Shown here one piece after another: positions 1 through 9,039 of a stretch of DNA of 64,000 bases. The position numbers and the translations under genes are program-made. Positions within the stretch are counted from its first letter, which is position 1, and every line of letters starts with the position of its first letter. The notes under the pieces were generated by a model. The model did no database searches and was not told the origin of the DNA. It saw nothing but the letters and a program-made list of their open reading frames with translations. The DNA lies in the NCBI GenBank assembly GCA_029203165.1, contig CP119308.1, forward strand, positions 1,674,001-1,738,000, given 5' to 3'. The DNA comes from Candidatus Microbacterium colombiense. Lineage in GTDB: Bacteria; Actinomycetota; Actinomycetes; Actinomycetales; Microbacteriaceae.

Positions 1-2132
1 CATCGCGGTCCTCGTCGCCATCCTCTTCTTCGTCACGGCGATCATCGGTCGCTGGCGCTTCCCGCTGGCCGCGACCGCCCTGCTCATCGTGGCGTCGCTC
101 GTCGTCGGCGTCGGATACCCCTGGGTCGTCACGACCTTCCAGGTCAAGCCGAACCAGAACGCCTACCAGGCGGAGTACTACCAGCGGAACATCGACGGCA
201 CGAAGGCGGCCTACAACGTCGCCGATCTCGAGACCACGACGTTCCAGGCCGAGACGGACGCCGAGGCCGGTCAGCTGCGGGAGGACGCCGACACCACGGC
301 GTCCATCCGCATCATGGACCCCAAGGTCATCAGCCCGACGGTGCGCCAGCTCGAGCAGTACCGCGCGTACTACCAGTTCGAGGAGACGCTCGACGTCGAC
401 CGCTACGAGATCGACGGCGAGATGCAGGACACGGTCGTCGCCGTCCGCGATCTCGACATCACCAAGCTCGGCGACGGAGACAACTGGAACAACCGCGTCG
501 CCGTCTACACGCACGGCTACGGCCTCGTCGCCGCCGCCGGCAACCAGCGCACGACCGACGGTGAGCCGGTGTTCCTCGAGCGCGGCATCCCGTCGGCCGG
601 GTTCCTGACCGACCGGGAGAACTTCGAGCCTCGCGTCTACTTCGGAGAGAACTCCCCGGAGTACTCGATCGTCGGGCGCTCCCGAGTCGTCGGCTCCGGC
701 CGAGATCGACTACCCGCGCGGCAAGGACGGCTCGAACGAGACGAAGACGACCTTCAGCGGTGACGGCGGGCCGAAGATCGGCGACACGTTCACGAAGCTG
801 CTGTACGCGCTGAAGTTCCAGTCGGAGCAGATCCTGTTCTCGAACCTCGTCAACGAGGACTCGCAGATCCTCTACGACCGCGATCCCAAGACGCGCGTGC
901 AGAAGGTGGCACCGTACCTGGAGCTCGACAGCGACCCGTACCCGAGCGTGGTGGACGGCCGCATCGTCTGGATCGTCGACGGCTACACGACGAGCTCGAC
1001 GTACCCGTACTCGACGAGCGTGAGCCTCTCGGACGCGATCGCCGACTCGAACGTGCCGTCGCCGACGCTCGCGATCGACGACATCAACTACATCCGCAAC
1101 TCGGTCAAGGCGACCGTCGATGCGTACGACGGTTCGGTCACGCTGTACGCGTGGGACGCCAAGGATCCGGTGCTCAAGACCTGGCAGAACGTCTACCCGT
1201 CGACCATCAAGCCGATCAGCGAGATGTCCGGCGAGCTGATGAGCCACGTGCGCTACCCGACCGACCTGTTCAAGGTCCAGCGCGATGTGCTCGGGATCTA
1301 CCACATCGACAACGCCAACTCCTTCGCGCAGCAGGACAACCGGTGGCAGACGCCGAACGACCCGCGCAGTGACGCGATGCTGCAGCCGCCCTACTACCTG
1401 ACGATGAAGATGCCCGGTCAGGATTCCGCGCGCTTCTCCATGTTCTCGACGTTCATCCCCGCCTCACAGGGCGCGGGAAGCACTCGCGACGTGCTCATGG
1501 GGTACCTCGCCGTGGATTCGGATGCCGGCTCCGAGGCGGGCGTGAAGGGTGATGGCTACGGGCAGTTGCGGCTGCTCGAGATCAACGACGACACCACGGT
1601 GCCAGGTCCCGGCCAGGTGCAGAACACCTACAACTCCGACACCTCGGTGGTGCCGCAGTTGAACCTGCTGCAGCAGGGTGAGTCCGAGGTCATCTACGGC
1701 AACCTGCTGACGCTTCCGGTCGGTGGCGGTCTGCTCTACGTGCAGCCTGTCTACGTGCAGTCGTCCGAGGGTACGCAGCTCCCGCGCCTGCAGAAGGTGC
1801 TGGTCGCCTTCGGCGACCGCGTCGCCTTCGAGGACACCCTCACCGAGGCGCTCGACGCGCTCTTCGGCGGAGACTCCGGCGCGACCGGTGGCGATGATGA
1901 GGTCGAGCCGACGGATCCGGAGACCGACCCGGGTACCGAGCCCGACACCGGCACCACGCCGACGCAGCCCAGCGATGAGCAGGCCACGGCCCTGTCCGCC
2001 GCGCAGCAGGCGCTGCTCGATCGTGACAGCGCGTTGAAGGCCGGAGACCTCGAGAAGTTCGCCGAGGCCGACAAGCGGCTCACCGCCGCGGTCGAGCAGC
2101 TCCTCGAGCTGGAGGCGGCCGCGGGGAAGTGA
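1..2132 (+). pseudogene. UPF0182 family membrane protein, 3' part, one frameshift
   Basis: This is the C-terminal part of a large UPF0182-type integral membrane protein; the gene starts outside the window. The frame entering at base 2 opens with a hydrophobic segment (bases 2-125) and continues into the long extracellular domain typical of the family. Near 674-676 (GGG) the reading switches from frame 2 to frame 3; removing one G joins the two halves without loss of family-like sequence. The downstream part runs to TGA at 2132 and ends in an acidic, Pro/Thr-rich linker (about bases 1890-1985) and an Ala/Glu/Leu-rich, probably helical tail. The function of UPF0182 proteins is unknown. Because both halves look fully conserved, a sequencing error is more likely than a true pseudogene. 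Confidence 0.85.
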
Positions 2133-2148
2133 TCCTCACCGGCATGAC

Positions 2149-2184
2149 CAAGAATGGGCGTCCCCTCGGGGGCGCCCATTCTTG
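2149..2184 (+). terminator. Terminator of the UPF0182 gene
   Basis: A long perfect stem, AAGAATGGGCG (2150-2160) against CGCCCATTCTT (2173-2183), extended by four to five more pairs and closed by a tiny loop, lies 17 nt after the stop codon and is followed by a short T-containing run. Confidence 0.8.
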
Positions 2185-2345
2185 TCTCTACCGCGATCGA
2201 ACGGCGGGCAAGTGATCAGGGGTGCCGGAGCGGCGTAGAGGCGCTGAGAGGGGCTCCTGGCCCTCTGCGCAGCGTGCGCGCCGCGCGGGACGCTCGAGGA
2301 GTGGACCGTGCGAAGTGCGAAGACGGAGTCGTCCGGGCAAAGCAG

Positions 2346-2375
2346 AAGGCCCGGATCCTTGCGGATCCGGGCCTT
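2346..2375. terminator. Hairpin terminator next to tRNA-Met
   Basis: A 13-bp perfect stem (2346-2358 with 2363-2375) closed by TTGC. It lies just beyond the 3' end of the minus-strand tRNA and could end its transcript. The better T-run (CATTTTGTT) is on the plus strand, so it may work in both directions. The rest of the gap between 2133 and 2537 (2185-2345 and 2457-2537) shows nothing else recognisable. Confidence 0.65.
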
Positions 2376-2382
2376 CATTTTG

Positions 2383-2456
2383 TTGCGGGGACAGGATTTG
2401 AACCTGCGACCTCCGGGTTATGAGCCCGGCGAGCTACCGAACTGCTCCACCCCGCG
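2383..2456 (-). tRNA. Initiator tRNA-Met (anticodon CAT)
   Basis: The minus strand reads CGCGGGG at the 5' end and CCCCGC followed by AA at the 3' end, giving a seven-position acceptor stem whose first position is the C1-A72 mismatch diagnostic of initiator tRNA. The anticodon arm is CCGGG-CTCATAA-CCCGG (three G-C pairs next to the loop, another initiator trait) and the T arm contains GGTTCAAATCC. The 3' CCA is not encoded. Length is 74 nt. Confidence 0.95.
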
Positions 2457-2537
2457 GCACAAGAAGTAAACCTAGCATGGATTTTCGGAGTGCGCGAATC
2501 GGGGCGCGGGTTCGCCCGATGGGAGAGGATGGGACGC

Positions 2538-3347
2538 ATGTCTGAGAACCGCTCGATCCCCGTCGCTGTCTGCCAGTTCGCACCGACCTCGTCGCGGGCG
2601 GGCAACCGTGATCGCGTGTCGGCGCTCACGGCCGAGGCAGCCGGCCGTGGCGCTCGGCTCGTCGTGTTCCCGGAGTACTCGAGCTATTTCGTCGACCCGA
2701 TGGATCACACCCTCGTCGACAACGCCGAGGACCTCGACGGCGATTTCGTGTCGACGCTGATCGCGCTGGCCGCCGAGTTCGCGGTCGTCATCGTCGCCGG
2801 ACTCGCGGAGCGGGCCGCTGACAGCGGCCGAGTGCGCAACACCGTCGTCGCTGTGCGCGGCGACGGGATCCTCGCGACGTATCGCAAGCAGCACCTCTAC
2901 GACGCGTTCGGGCAGACGGAGTCCGACTGGGTGGAGGCGGGCGAGCTCGGCGGCTCCGCCGTGTTCGACGTGGGTGGGCTGCGCTTCGGTCTGATGACGT
3001 GCTACGACCTGCGTTTCCCGGAGGTGGCGCGCGCCGTGATGGATGCCGGGGCGGACGCCCTCGTCGTTCCCGCGGAATGGGTCAGGGGGCCGCTCAAGGA
3101 GTTCCAGTGGACGACGCTTCTCGCGGCTCGCGCCATCGAGAACACGGCGTTCGTGATCGCCGCGGACCATCCGACACCCATCGGCGTGGGGCATTCGCAG
3201 GTCATCGATCCGCAGGGCGTCGTGGTGGCCGGAGTCGGGACCGCCGAGGGCATCGCCGTCGGTGTGGTCGATCGGTCCTCGATCGATCGAGTGCGTGCCG
3301 TCAACCCGTCGCTGCGGGTACGGCGCTATGCCGTCGTGCCGCGCTGA
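2538..3347 (+). CDS. Carbon-nitrogen hydrolase (nitrilase superfamily amidase)
   Basis: A 269-residue single-domain hydrolase that would cleave a carbon-nitrogen bond of an amide or carbamoyl compound in the cytoplasm; the substrate cannot be told from sequence. The Glu-Lys-Cys triad is visible: Glu46 in VVFPEYS, Lys117 in YRKQHLYD and Cys155 in LMTCYDLRFPE, the last being the classic nucleophile motif. Length is normal for the class that includes omega-amidase (Nit2-like) and N-carbamoyl hydrolases. The ATG at 2538 is preferred over an upstream in-frame ATG at 2490 because the protein core begins right after it and a purine-rich GGGAGAGGA lies upstream. It stands alone, convergent with the aminotransferase whose stop is 9 nt away. 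Confidence 0.9.
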   Translation: MSENRSIPVAVCQFAPTSSRAGNRDRVSALTAEAAGRGARLVVFPEYSSYFVDPMDHTLVDNAEDLDGDFVSTLIALAAEFAVVIVAGLAERAADSGRVRNTVVAVRGDGILATYRKQHLYDAFGQTESDWVEAGELGGSAVFDVGGLRFGLMTCYDLRFPEVARAVMDAGADALVVPAEWVRGPLKEFQWTTLLAARAIENTAFVIAADHPTPIGVGHSQVIDPQGVVVAGVGTAEGIAVGVVDRSSIDRVRAVNPSLRVRRYAVVPR

Positions 3348-3356
3348 CGGCCCCGT

Positions 3357-4559
3357 TCAGCTCCGGAGCGCCGCCAGGCGCGCCACTGCGTCCTCGATTA
3401 CGGAGACGCGCTTGCACGCGGCGAACCGGATGAGGCCGGCGTACTCGTCGCGCCGAGCGTGCGAGACGAAGGCGGTGAGCGGGATGGCGACGACGCCGGC
3501 CCGTTCGGGGAGCGCACGGCAGAACGCGGCGGCGTCGGCACCGCCGAGAGCGGTCGCATCCGCGACGGTGAAGTAGCCGCCCTGGGGGGCGATGACGTCG
3601 AACCCGGCAGCGCGCAGACCGACGCCGAGGATGGCGTGCTTGTGCGCCATCGTCGCCGCTGAACGTGTGAAGAACGAATCATCGAGTCGGAGCCCGACGG
3701 CGATCGCCGGCTGGAAGGCGGAACCGTTGACGTACGTGAGGTACTGCTTGACCGTCAGCACCGCCGTGATCAGAGCAGCGGGACCGTGCACCCATCCGAT
3801 CTTCCAGCCCGTCGCCGAGAATGTCTTGCCCGCAGACGAGATGGTGAGCGTGCGTGAGGCCGCATCGGGCAACGTCGCGATGGGCGTGTGCGGAACATCG
3901 AACGCCAGATGCTCGTACACCTCGTCGGTCACGATCACCGCGTCGTGGCGCTCGGCGAGACGGACGATCTCCGTCAGGACCTCCCGCGTGAACACGGTGC
4001 CCGTGGGGTTGTGCGGATCGTTGAGCAGGATGATCCGCGTGCGATCCGTCACCGCTGTGGCGAGACGCTCGAGATCCGGTTGGAAGTCCGGGGCGTGCAG
4101 CGGCACCGTCCGCAGCGTCGCGCCGGCGAGAGCTGCCGCAGCCGCGTACGAGTCGTAGTACGGCTCGAAGACCACCACTTCGTCTTCCGGGCCGTCGATC
4201 AGCGCGAGCAAAGTCGCCGTGAGGGCCTCAGTCGCTCCGGCGGTCACGATGACCTCCCGCGCCGGGTCGACCTCCAAGCCGTAGAAACGCCGCTGGTGCT
4301 CGCTGATCGCCGCGAGAAGGTCCGGGAAGCCACGCCCCGGCGGGTACTGGTTCACGCCGTCGGCGATCGCAGCGCGCGCAGCCTCGAGGACCTCCGCGGG
4401 TCCGTCCTCGTCGGGGAACCCCTGGCCGAGATTGATGGCACCGGTTCTGGCCGCTGCGGCGGACATCTCTGCGAAGATGGTGGGTGCGACGGATCCGTCA
4501 CTCGCGAGCAGGCCGGCGCCCTCAGCTGTACGACGCCATGCGCCGGGTACGACACTCAT
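3357..4559 (-). CDS. PLP-dependent class I/II aminotransferase (DapC/kynurenine aminotransferase-like)
   Basis: A 400-residue fold-type I aminotransferase transferring an amino group between an amino acid and a 2-oxo acid. Visible features are the N-terminal INLGQGFPD motif typical of the kynurenine aminotransferase/succinyl-diaminopimelate aminotransferase group, the NDPHNPTG cofactor segment, DEVYEHL, and the PLP lysine in SSAGKTFSATGWKIGW. In actinobacteria this family is often annotated as N-succinyldiaminopimelate aminotransferase, but substrate is not settled by sequence. The ATG at 4559 is chosen over one at 4601 because TAGCCT lies 7 nt before it, the arrangement seen at many leaderless genes here. 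It is divergent from the HtrA gene. Confidence 0.88.
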   Translation of the reverse strand: MSVVPGAWRRTAEGAGLLASDGSVAPTIFAEMSAAAARTGAINLGQGFPDEDGPAEVLEAARAAIADGVNQYPPGRGFPDLLAAISEHQRRFYGLEVDPAREVIVTAGATEALTATLLALIDGPEDEVVVFEPYYDSYAAAAALAGATLRTVPLHAPDFQPDLERLATAVTDRTRIILLNDPHNPTGTVFTREVLTEIVRLAERHDAVIVTDEVYEHLAFDVPHTPIATLPDAASRTLTISSAGKTFSATGWKIGWVHGPAALITAVLTVKQYLTYVNGSAFQPAIAVGLRLDDSFFTRSAATMAHKHAILGVGLRAAGFDVIAPQGGYFTVADATALGGADAAAFCRALPERAGVVAIPLTAFVSHARRDEYAGLIRFAACKRVSVIEDAVARLAALRS

Positions 4560-4566
4560 GAAGAAC

Positions 4567-4572
4567 AGGCTA
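4567..4572 (-). promoter_or_regulatory. -10-like TAGCCT, leaderless start of the aminotransferase
   Basis: On the minus strand TAGCCT is followed by 7 nt and then the ATG at 4559, with no Shine-Dalgarno sequence between. Confidence 0.5.
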
Positions 4573-4657
4573 AGGCCATAGCGGAAACTCACCTTCGCCA
4601 TAAGAAACGCACAGACACAGGCGTCAGTCTGAGGGAGCGTCGTTGAAGGAGCACATC

Positions 4658-6250
4658 ATGAACGAGGAAAACACTCAGGACAACTCGGCACCCGACGTGC
4701 CGTCCATCCCGGCAGCGGACTCGACCGACACCTCGGCCGCCAACGCAGCCCCCGAGAGCCCGATCGATCCGATCGCACCGGCCGCGGAGCAGCCCGTCGC
4801 TGCACCGGCGAACGCCGGGCACGAGGTTCCGCCGACGTTCACGTCGCAGACGTCCCCGGCGGTGCCGCATCCGGCCGCACCGTCATCGACTTCCGCGTTC
4901 GCGGCACCGGCCGCCACCGCGTCCGGAGCGGCGTTCGGCATCCCCAGCGCCGCCACCCACACCCAGCCGACGCAGCCGCTCGACGGCACGCTTCCGCTCG
5001 GCGCGGCGTTCGGCGTGAGTGAGCCGTCTTCGCCGACCAAGGTCAAAGATGCGAAGCCGCGCGGCGGCGTCAAGGTCGCCGCTCTCGTCGTGGCTGCAGC
5101 CCTCGTCGGCGGCATCGCCGGCTTCGGCGGCGGTGCGATCTGGAACGCGGTCGGCGACTCGCCCTCGAACGGCGTCGCGGAGGGGCCGCAGACGGTCACC
5201 GTGAACAACCCGGGTTCCGTGAACGAGACCACCGCCGTGGCCTCCAAGGCGCTTCCCTCGGTGGTCACGATCGAGGTCTCGGGATCCAGCGAAGCCGGCA
5301 GCGGCTCGGGCGTCATCATCAGCGACGACGGCTACGTGCTCACGAACACCCACGTGGTGACGCTGGGCGGAGCCGTCGCCGATCCCACGATCCGTGTCAC
5401 GACGTCCGACGGTCACATCTACACCGCGACCGTCGTCGGAACCGACCCGATCTACGACCTCGCCGTGATCAAGCTGACGGATGCGAAGGGGCTCACACCC
5501 ATCGACTTCGCTGACTCGTCCAAGCTCAACGTCGGCGACACCGCGGTCGCGCTGGGAGCCCCGCTCGGACTCGCGAATTCGGTGACGACGGGTATCGTCA
5601 GCGCCCTGAACCGCAGCATCCAGATCGCCTCCTCGGCCCTGCCGGACTCGTCGTCGGAAGACGCCCCGCAGGAGCAGACGCCCGAGGAGGGGCAGCAGGG
5701 ACCGTTCCAGTTCGATCTGCCCGGCTCCGGCCAGCAGTCGAGCAGCGACAGCATCTCGATCGCCGTGATCCAGACGGATGCCGCCATCAACCACGGCAAC
5801 TCGGGCGGTGCACTGGTCAACAGCAAGGGTGAACTGATCGGCATCAACGTCGCCATCGCGAGCTCGGGCAGTTCCGAGGAATCGGGCTCCATCGGTGTCG
5901 GCTTCTCGATCCCGTCGAACATCGCCCAGCGCGTCTCCGAGGAGATCATCGCCGATGGCGCCGCCACGCACGGACTGCTCGGCGCGTCTGTCCGCGACGC
6001 CTCCTCGATCGAGGGTGCCGACGTCTCCGGCGCCTACATCGCCGAGGTCACCGACGGCGGGGCTGCGAAGGCCGGTGGCCTGAAGGCCGACGACATCGTC
6101 ACCGCGTTCAACGGTGTGCCGATCACCAGTGCGACCGACCTCACCGCTCAGGTGCGGGCAGCCGCCGCGGGCAGCAAGGCCACGGTCACCTACAACCGCG
6201 GCGGCAAGGAGTACGAGGCCGAGGTCACTCTGGGCGAACTCGCCGGCTGA
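4658..6250 (+). CDS. HtrA/DegP-type trypsin-like serine protease with PDZ domain
   Basis: A 530-residue membrane-anchored protease for envelope protein quality control. Order: Ala/Pro/Ser/Thr-rich cytoplasmic region (1-135), one membrane helix (about 138-158), linker, trypsin-like domain with His232 (NTHVV), Asp267 (DLAVIKL) and Ser382 (GNSGGAL), and a C-terminal PDZ domain (about 430-525). The protease domain carries a Gln/Ser/Pro-rich insert (about 330-365) before the catalytic serine, common in actinobacterial HtrA. The ATG at 4658 follows AAGGAG (4646-4651) by 6 nt and is preferred over the in-frame TTG at 4643. A strong hairpin follows the stop codon. Confidence 0.92.
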   Translation: MNEENTQDNSAPDVPSIPAADSTDTSAANAAPESPIDPIAPAAEQPVAAPANAGHEVPPTFTSQTSPAVPHPAAPSSTSAFAAPAATASGAAFGIPSAATHTQPTQPLDGTLPLGAAFGVSEPSSPTKVKDAKPRGGVKVAALVVAAALVGGIAGFGGGAIWNAVGDSPSNGVAEGPQTVTVNNPGSVNETTAVASKALPSVVTIEVSGSSEAGSGSGVIISDDGYVLTNTHVVTLGGAVADPTIRVTTSDGHIYTATVVGTDPIYDLAVIKLTDAKGLTPIDFADSSKLNVGDTAVALGAPLGLANSVTTGIVSALNRSIQIASSALPDSSSEDAPQEQTPEEGQQGPFQFDLPGSGQQSSSDSISIAVIQTDAAINHGNSGGALVNSKGELIGINVAIASSGSSEESGSIGVGFSIPSNIAQRVSEEIIADGAATHGLLGASVRDASSIEGADVSGAYIAEVTDGGAAKAGGLKADDIVTAFNGVPITSATDLTAQVRAAAAGSKATVTYNRGGKEYEAEVTLGELAG

Positions 6251-6263
6251 CCCCCGCGCTCTC

Positions 6264-6313
6264 AGAGAAGGACGCCACCCGCGCGATAGGCTCGCGGGGT
6301 GGCGTCCTTCTCT
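6264..6313 (+). terminator. HtrA terminator that overlaps the next promoter and start codon
   Basis: AGAGAAGGACGCCACCC plus GCG (6264-6283) pairs with 6293-6313, with one bulged base and a 9-nt loop, followed by TT. The right arm contains the GTG start (6299) of the next gene, and the loop and arm contain its -10-like TAGGCT. Confidence 0.8.
6287..6292 (+). promoter_or_regulatory. -10-like TAGGCT, leaderless start of the 6299 gene
   Basis: TAGGCT, a 6-nt spacer, then GTG at 6299. It sits inside the terminator hairpin of the preceding gene. Confidence 0.5.
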
Positions 6314-7552
6314 TTCGGCACCGGCAACGCGGCCAAACTGCTCCGGGTCCCGCTCTATGCCGCAGGACGCATCGGCACCCTGATGGTGCCGCGCGGACGC
6401 ACCTGGGTGTTCGGGTGCGGCGCGGGCATCGGCGACGGAGCTCTCGCGCTGCAGCGGTTCGCCTCCGAGGTCGGTCACCGGACGATCTGGCTCACCTCCT
6501 CTGATCGCGAAGACCGCGAGGCAGCCGCGTACGGCATTCGTACGGTCCGCAAGAACGGACTCCGTGGCTGGTGGGCGACAGCGCGCGCCGGGGTGCTCAT
6601 CGTCACCCACGGCTTCGGCGACGTCAATCGCTACGCGAACGGTGGCGCGTTCATCGTGCAGCTCTGGCACGGCATCCCACTGAAGCGCATCGGGCTCGAT
6701 TCGCCTGCGACCACTCAGGTTCCCCGGGTTCCCGGCGCCGCGCAGCTGCGTCGGCTCATCGGCTTCCTGTACCGCGTGGCGGCGCAGCGGATCCGGGTGC
6801 TGCCCGCGGCCTCGCACCGCTCGCGTGGTCGCCTCGAATCCGCGTTCCGACTGCCCGACGATCGCGTGGTGGTGACCGGGGAGCCGCGTGTGGACGTGCT
6901 GTCCGCGCTGCCGCCCGCCGAACGGCGAGACCGGGCGGTGTCGCTTCTGCACGCCACGCTCGACGGCTTCCCCGCGGCTGCACGTCTGATCCTGTACGCG
7001 CCCACCTGGCGTGATGGGGCTCCCGACCCGGCGATCCCCAGCGCTGCGGACTGGGTGCGGATCGTGCGGGTACTCGAGGCCCACGACGCCGTGCTGCTCG
7101 TGCGCTCGCATCCGCTCGGCGGGGGAGGGTACGCGCCTCCGCTTCCGAGCCGACGGGTTCGCACGCTGGACTCTGCGGTCCTCGCCGACGTCACACCGGT
7201 GCTTCCCGCCGTCGATGTGCTCGTCACCGACTATTCCTCGCTCGCCTTCGATGTGGGGCTCCTCGCCATGCCCGTGCTGTTCCTCGCGCCGGACGCCATC
7301 GAGTACGCGCAGACTCGGGGGTTCTACGGGCGGTTCGACGATGTGGCCGGCGACGATGTGGCCGGGGAGTGGGAGACGCTCCTCCCGCAGCTCGAGGAAC
7401 TCCTGTCCGACTCCCGCGCCTACGCCGCACGCGCCGAGCGTTCCGCTACGCTCAGCGCGGGGATGCATGCGTACCGGGACGGGCGCAACACCGAGCGGGT
7501 GTATCAGGCACTCCGCGCGCGGGGAGTACCTGCGCCGAAGGGAGCAGTATGA
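6299..7552 (+). CDS. CDP-glycerol:poly(glycerophosphate) glycerophosphotransferase-like protein
   Basis: A 417-residue TagB/TagF-type transferase, expected to move a polyol-phosphate from a CDP-activated donor to a membrane-linked acceptor at the inner face of the membrane. The family signatures are present: QLWHGIPLKRIGLDSP near residue 120, YAPTWRDG near 230 and VTDYSSLAFDVGLL near 305. No membrane helix is evident, as expected of peripheral enzymes. The GTG start at 6299 is supported by the upstream TAGGCT and by the lack of an earlier start. The stop overlaps the ATG of the next gene by 4 nt, so the two are translated together. Whether the polymer is glycerol- or ribitol-phosphate cannot be read from sequence. 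Confidence 0.88.
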   Translation: MASFSFGTGNAAKLLRVPLYAAGRIGTLMVPRGRTWVFGCGAGIGDGALALQRFASEVGHRTIWLTSSDREDREAAAYGIRTVRKNGLRGWWATARAGVLIVTHGFGDVNRYANGGAFIVQLWHGIPLKRIGLDSPATTQVPRVPGAAQLRRLIGFLYRVAAQRIRVLPAASHRSRGRLESAFRLPDDRVVVTGEPRVDVLSALPPAERRDRAVSLLHATLDGFPAAARLILYAPTWRDGAPDPAIPSAADWVRIVRVLEAHDAVLLVRSHPLGGGGYAPPLPSRRVRTLDSAVLADVTPVLPAVDVLVTDYSSLAFDVGLLAMPVLFLAPDAIEYAQTRGFYGRFDDVAGDDVAGEWETLLPQLEELLSDSRAYAARAERSATLSAGMHAYRDGRNTERVYQALRARGVPAPKGAV

Positions 7553-8985
7553 CAACGGCCCGGATCGATGAGGCGACGCAGTCGCTGGTCATCGCAGGCA
7601 CCGGGCAGCGTCCGACCGGTGCGCACCTCGTCGGGCCGCGCGCCCGCGTCGAGGGGCGTGTGACCGGAGGTGGCAAGACCTGGAAGGCCACGTTCGCGCT
7701 CGAGGCTTCGCGGTGGGGCGGACCGTCGTTGCCACTGCCCGCGGGGGAGTACGAGCTGCGCATCGACGGCGCTGATATTGCTGAGGCATCTCTCGCTCCG
7801 ACGGTGCTGAGCGGTGTCCGTGTCGCCGTCGACGGCGACACGGTGTGGATCGCGGCTCCGATCGATCCGATCTACGAGTCGGCGGAGGGCCAGTCCACGT
7901 TGGAGGAGCGCTACGTCGCGCAACTCGGCGGTACCGAGAACGCGGTGTTCTTCGAGAGCTTCTACGGGCGCAGCGTCGGGTGCAACCCGCAGGCGCTCGA
8001 CCGGGAGATCGCGGCGAAGGCGCCCTCGGTGCGTCGGTACTGGAGTGTCGTCGATCTCTCGGTGGCGGTTCCCGAGGGAGCGATCGCCGTGGTCGAGGGG
8101 AGCCCGGAGTGGTGGCGGGCGCGCGGCGCCGCACGACTCCTCATCGTCAACGACTGGCTGCGCCGCAGATTCGCGCGCAAGCCCGATCAGAAGGTGCTGC
8201 AGACCTGGCACGGCACGCCCCTCAAACGCCTCGCCCTGCATCGTCCGGGATTCGACCCCCGGCGGATGGCCGCCGTCGTGAAGGAGTCACGGCGCTGGGA
8301 CATCCTGCTCGCGCAGAACACCTATTCCGCGCGCATCCTCAAGAAGGCGTATGCGTTCTTCGGGCGGCCGATCTGGGTCGAGGGCTACCCGCGCAACGAC
8401 GCGCTCGCCGTAGCCGACGCCGCGTCCATCAGGGGCGCACTCGGTATCGACGAGGGCGAGCGCGTGCTGTTGTACGCGCCGACCTGGCGGGATGACCGGC
8501 AGGAGATGGTCGACTTCATCGACCCCGAGGAGCTCGCGCGTCAGGCCGACGCAGTGGTGCTGGTGCGAGGGCACTCGCGCACACTCCAGCAGGGGCGCGA
8601 TCGCGCCGGCGCGCGGGTGATCGATGTGACCGGTTACCCGGAGACCGCGCAACTGCTCGTCGCCGCAGACGTGTTGATCACCGACTACTCCTCGGTGATG
8701 TTCGATTTCAGCGTGACCGGCAAGCCGATGTACTTCCTGGTGCCCGACCTCGATCACTACCGCGGCACGCTGAGGGGCTTCTACTTCGACCTCGCGGATC
8801 GGGCACCGGGACCGCTGGTGCGAACGCAGGACGAGCTCGCGGCCGCCCTGGCCGACACGGACCACGAGCGCACCTATGCGGCACGGTACGACGCGTGGCG
8901 TGCGCAGTTCAACGTCCGTGACGACGGCCACGCCGCCGAACGCGTCGTCGATCGCATTCTCGACCAGGGACTCCTCAGCCGCTGA
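7549..8985 (+). CDS. CDP-glycerol glycerophosphotransferase family protein (TagF-like)
   Basis: A 478-residue paralogue of the upstream gene. The first 120 or so residues form an all-beta-looking extra domain, after which comes the transferase core with QTWHGTPLKRLALHRP (about residue 222), LLYAPTWRDD (about 305) and ITDYSSVMFDFSVTGKP (about 378). The histidine in the WHG motif and the DYSS motif are those associated with catalysis and substrate binding in TagF. The ATG at 7549 overlaps the previous stop by 4 nt and follows AAGGGAG. The pair probably primes and extends a teichoic-acid-like chain; which does which is not determinable here. It is convergent with the glycosyltransferase ending at 9040; the 54-nt gap holds no clear terminator. 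Confidence 0.88.
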   Translation: MTTARIDEATQSLVIAGTGQRPTGAHLVGPRARVEGRVTGGGKTWKATFALEASRWGGPSLPLPAGEYELRIDGADIAEASLAPTVLSGVRVAVDGDTVWIAAPIDPIYESAEGQSTLEERYVAQLGGTENAVFFESFYGRSVGCNPQALDREIAAKAPSVRRYWSVVDLSVAVPEGAIAVVEGSPEWWRARGAARLLIVNDWLRRRFARKPDQKVLQTWHGTPLKRLALHRPGFDPRRMAAVVKESRRWDILLAQNTYSARILKKAYAFFGRPIWVEGYPRNDALAVADAASIRGALGIDEGERVLLYAPTWRDDRQEMVDFIDPEELARQADAVVLVRGHSRTLQQGRDRAGARVIDVTGYPETAQLLVAADVLITDYSSVMFDFSVTGKPMYFLVPDLDHYRGTLRGFYFDLADRAPGPLVRTQDELAAALADTDHERTYAARYDAWRAQFNVRDDGHAAERVVDRILDQGLLSR

Positions 8986-9039
8986 GCAGGTGATGCTCCG
9001 AGGCTGAAGGCAACGCCGAGCTGCGGATCCGACGACAGG

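Noticed and set aside
2154..2423. A small plus-strand open frame covering the tRNA region.
   Set aside because: It includes two terminator hairpins and part of the antisense of an initiator tRNA; no coding bias is visible.
4883..7555. An 890-codon open frame on the minus strand.
   Set aside because: It lies opposite the HtrA and glycerophosphotransferase genes, is made of Arg/Gly/Asp/His/Val-rich low-complexity sequence and has no recognisable domain. In high-GC DNA the frame opposite a gene often stays open.
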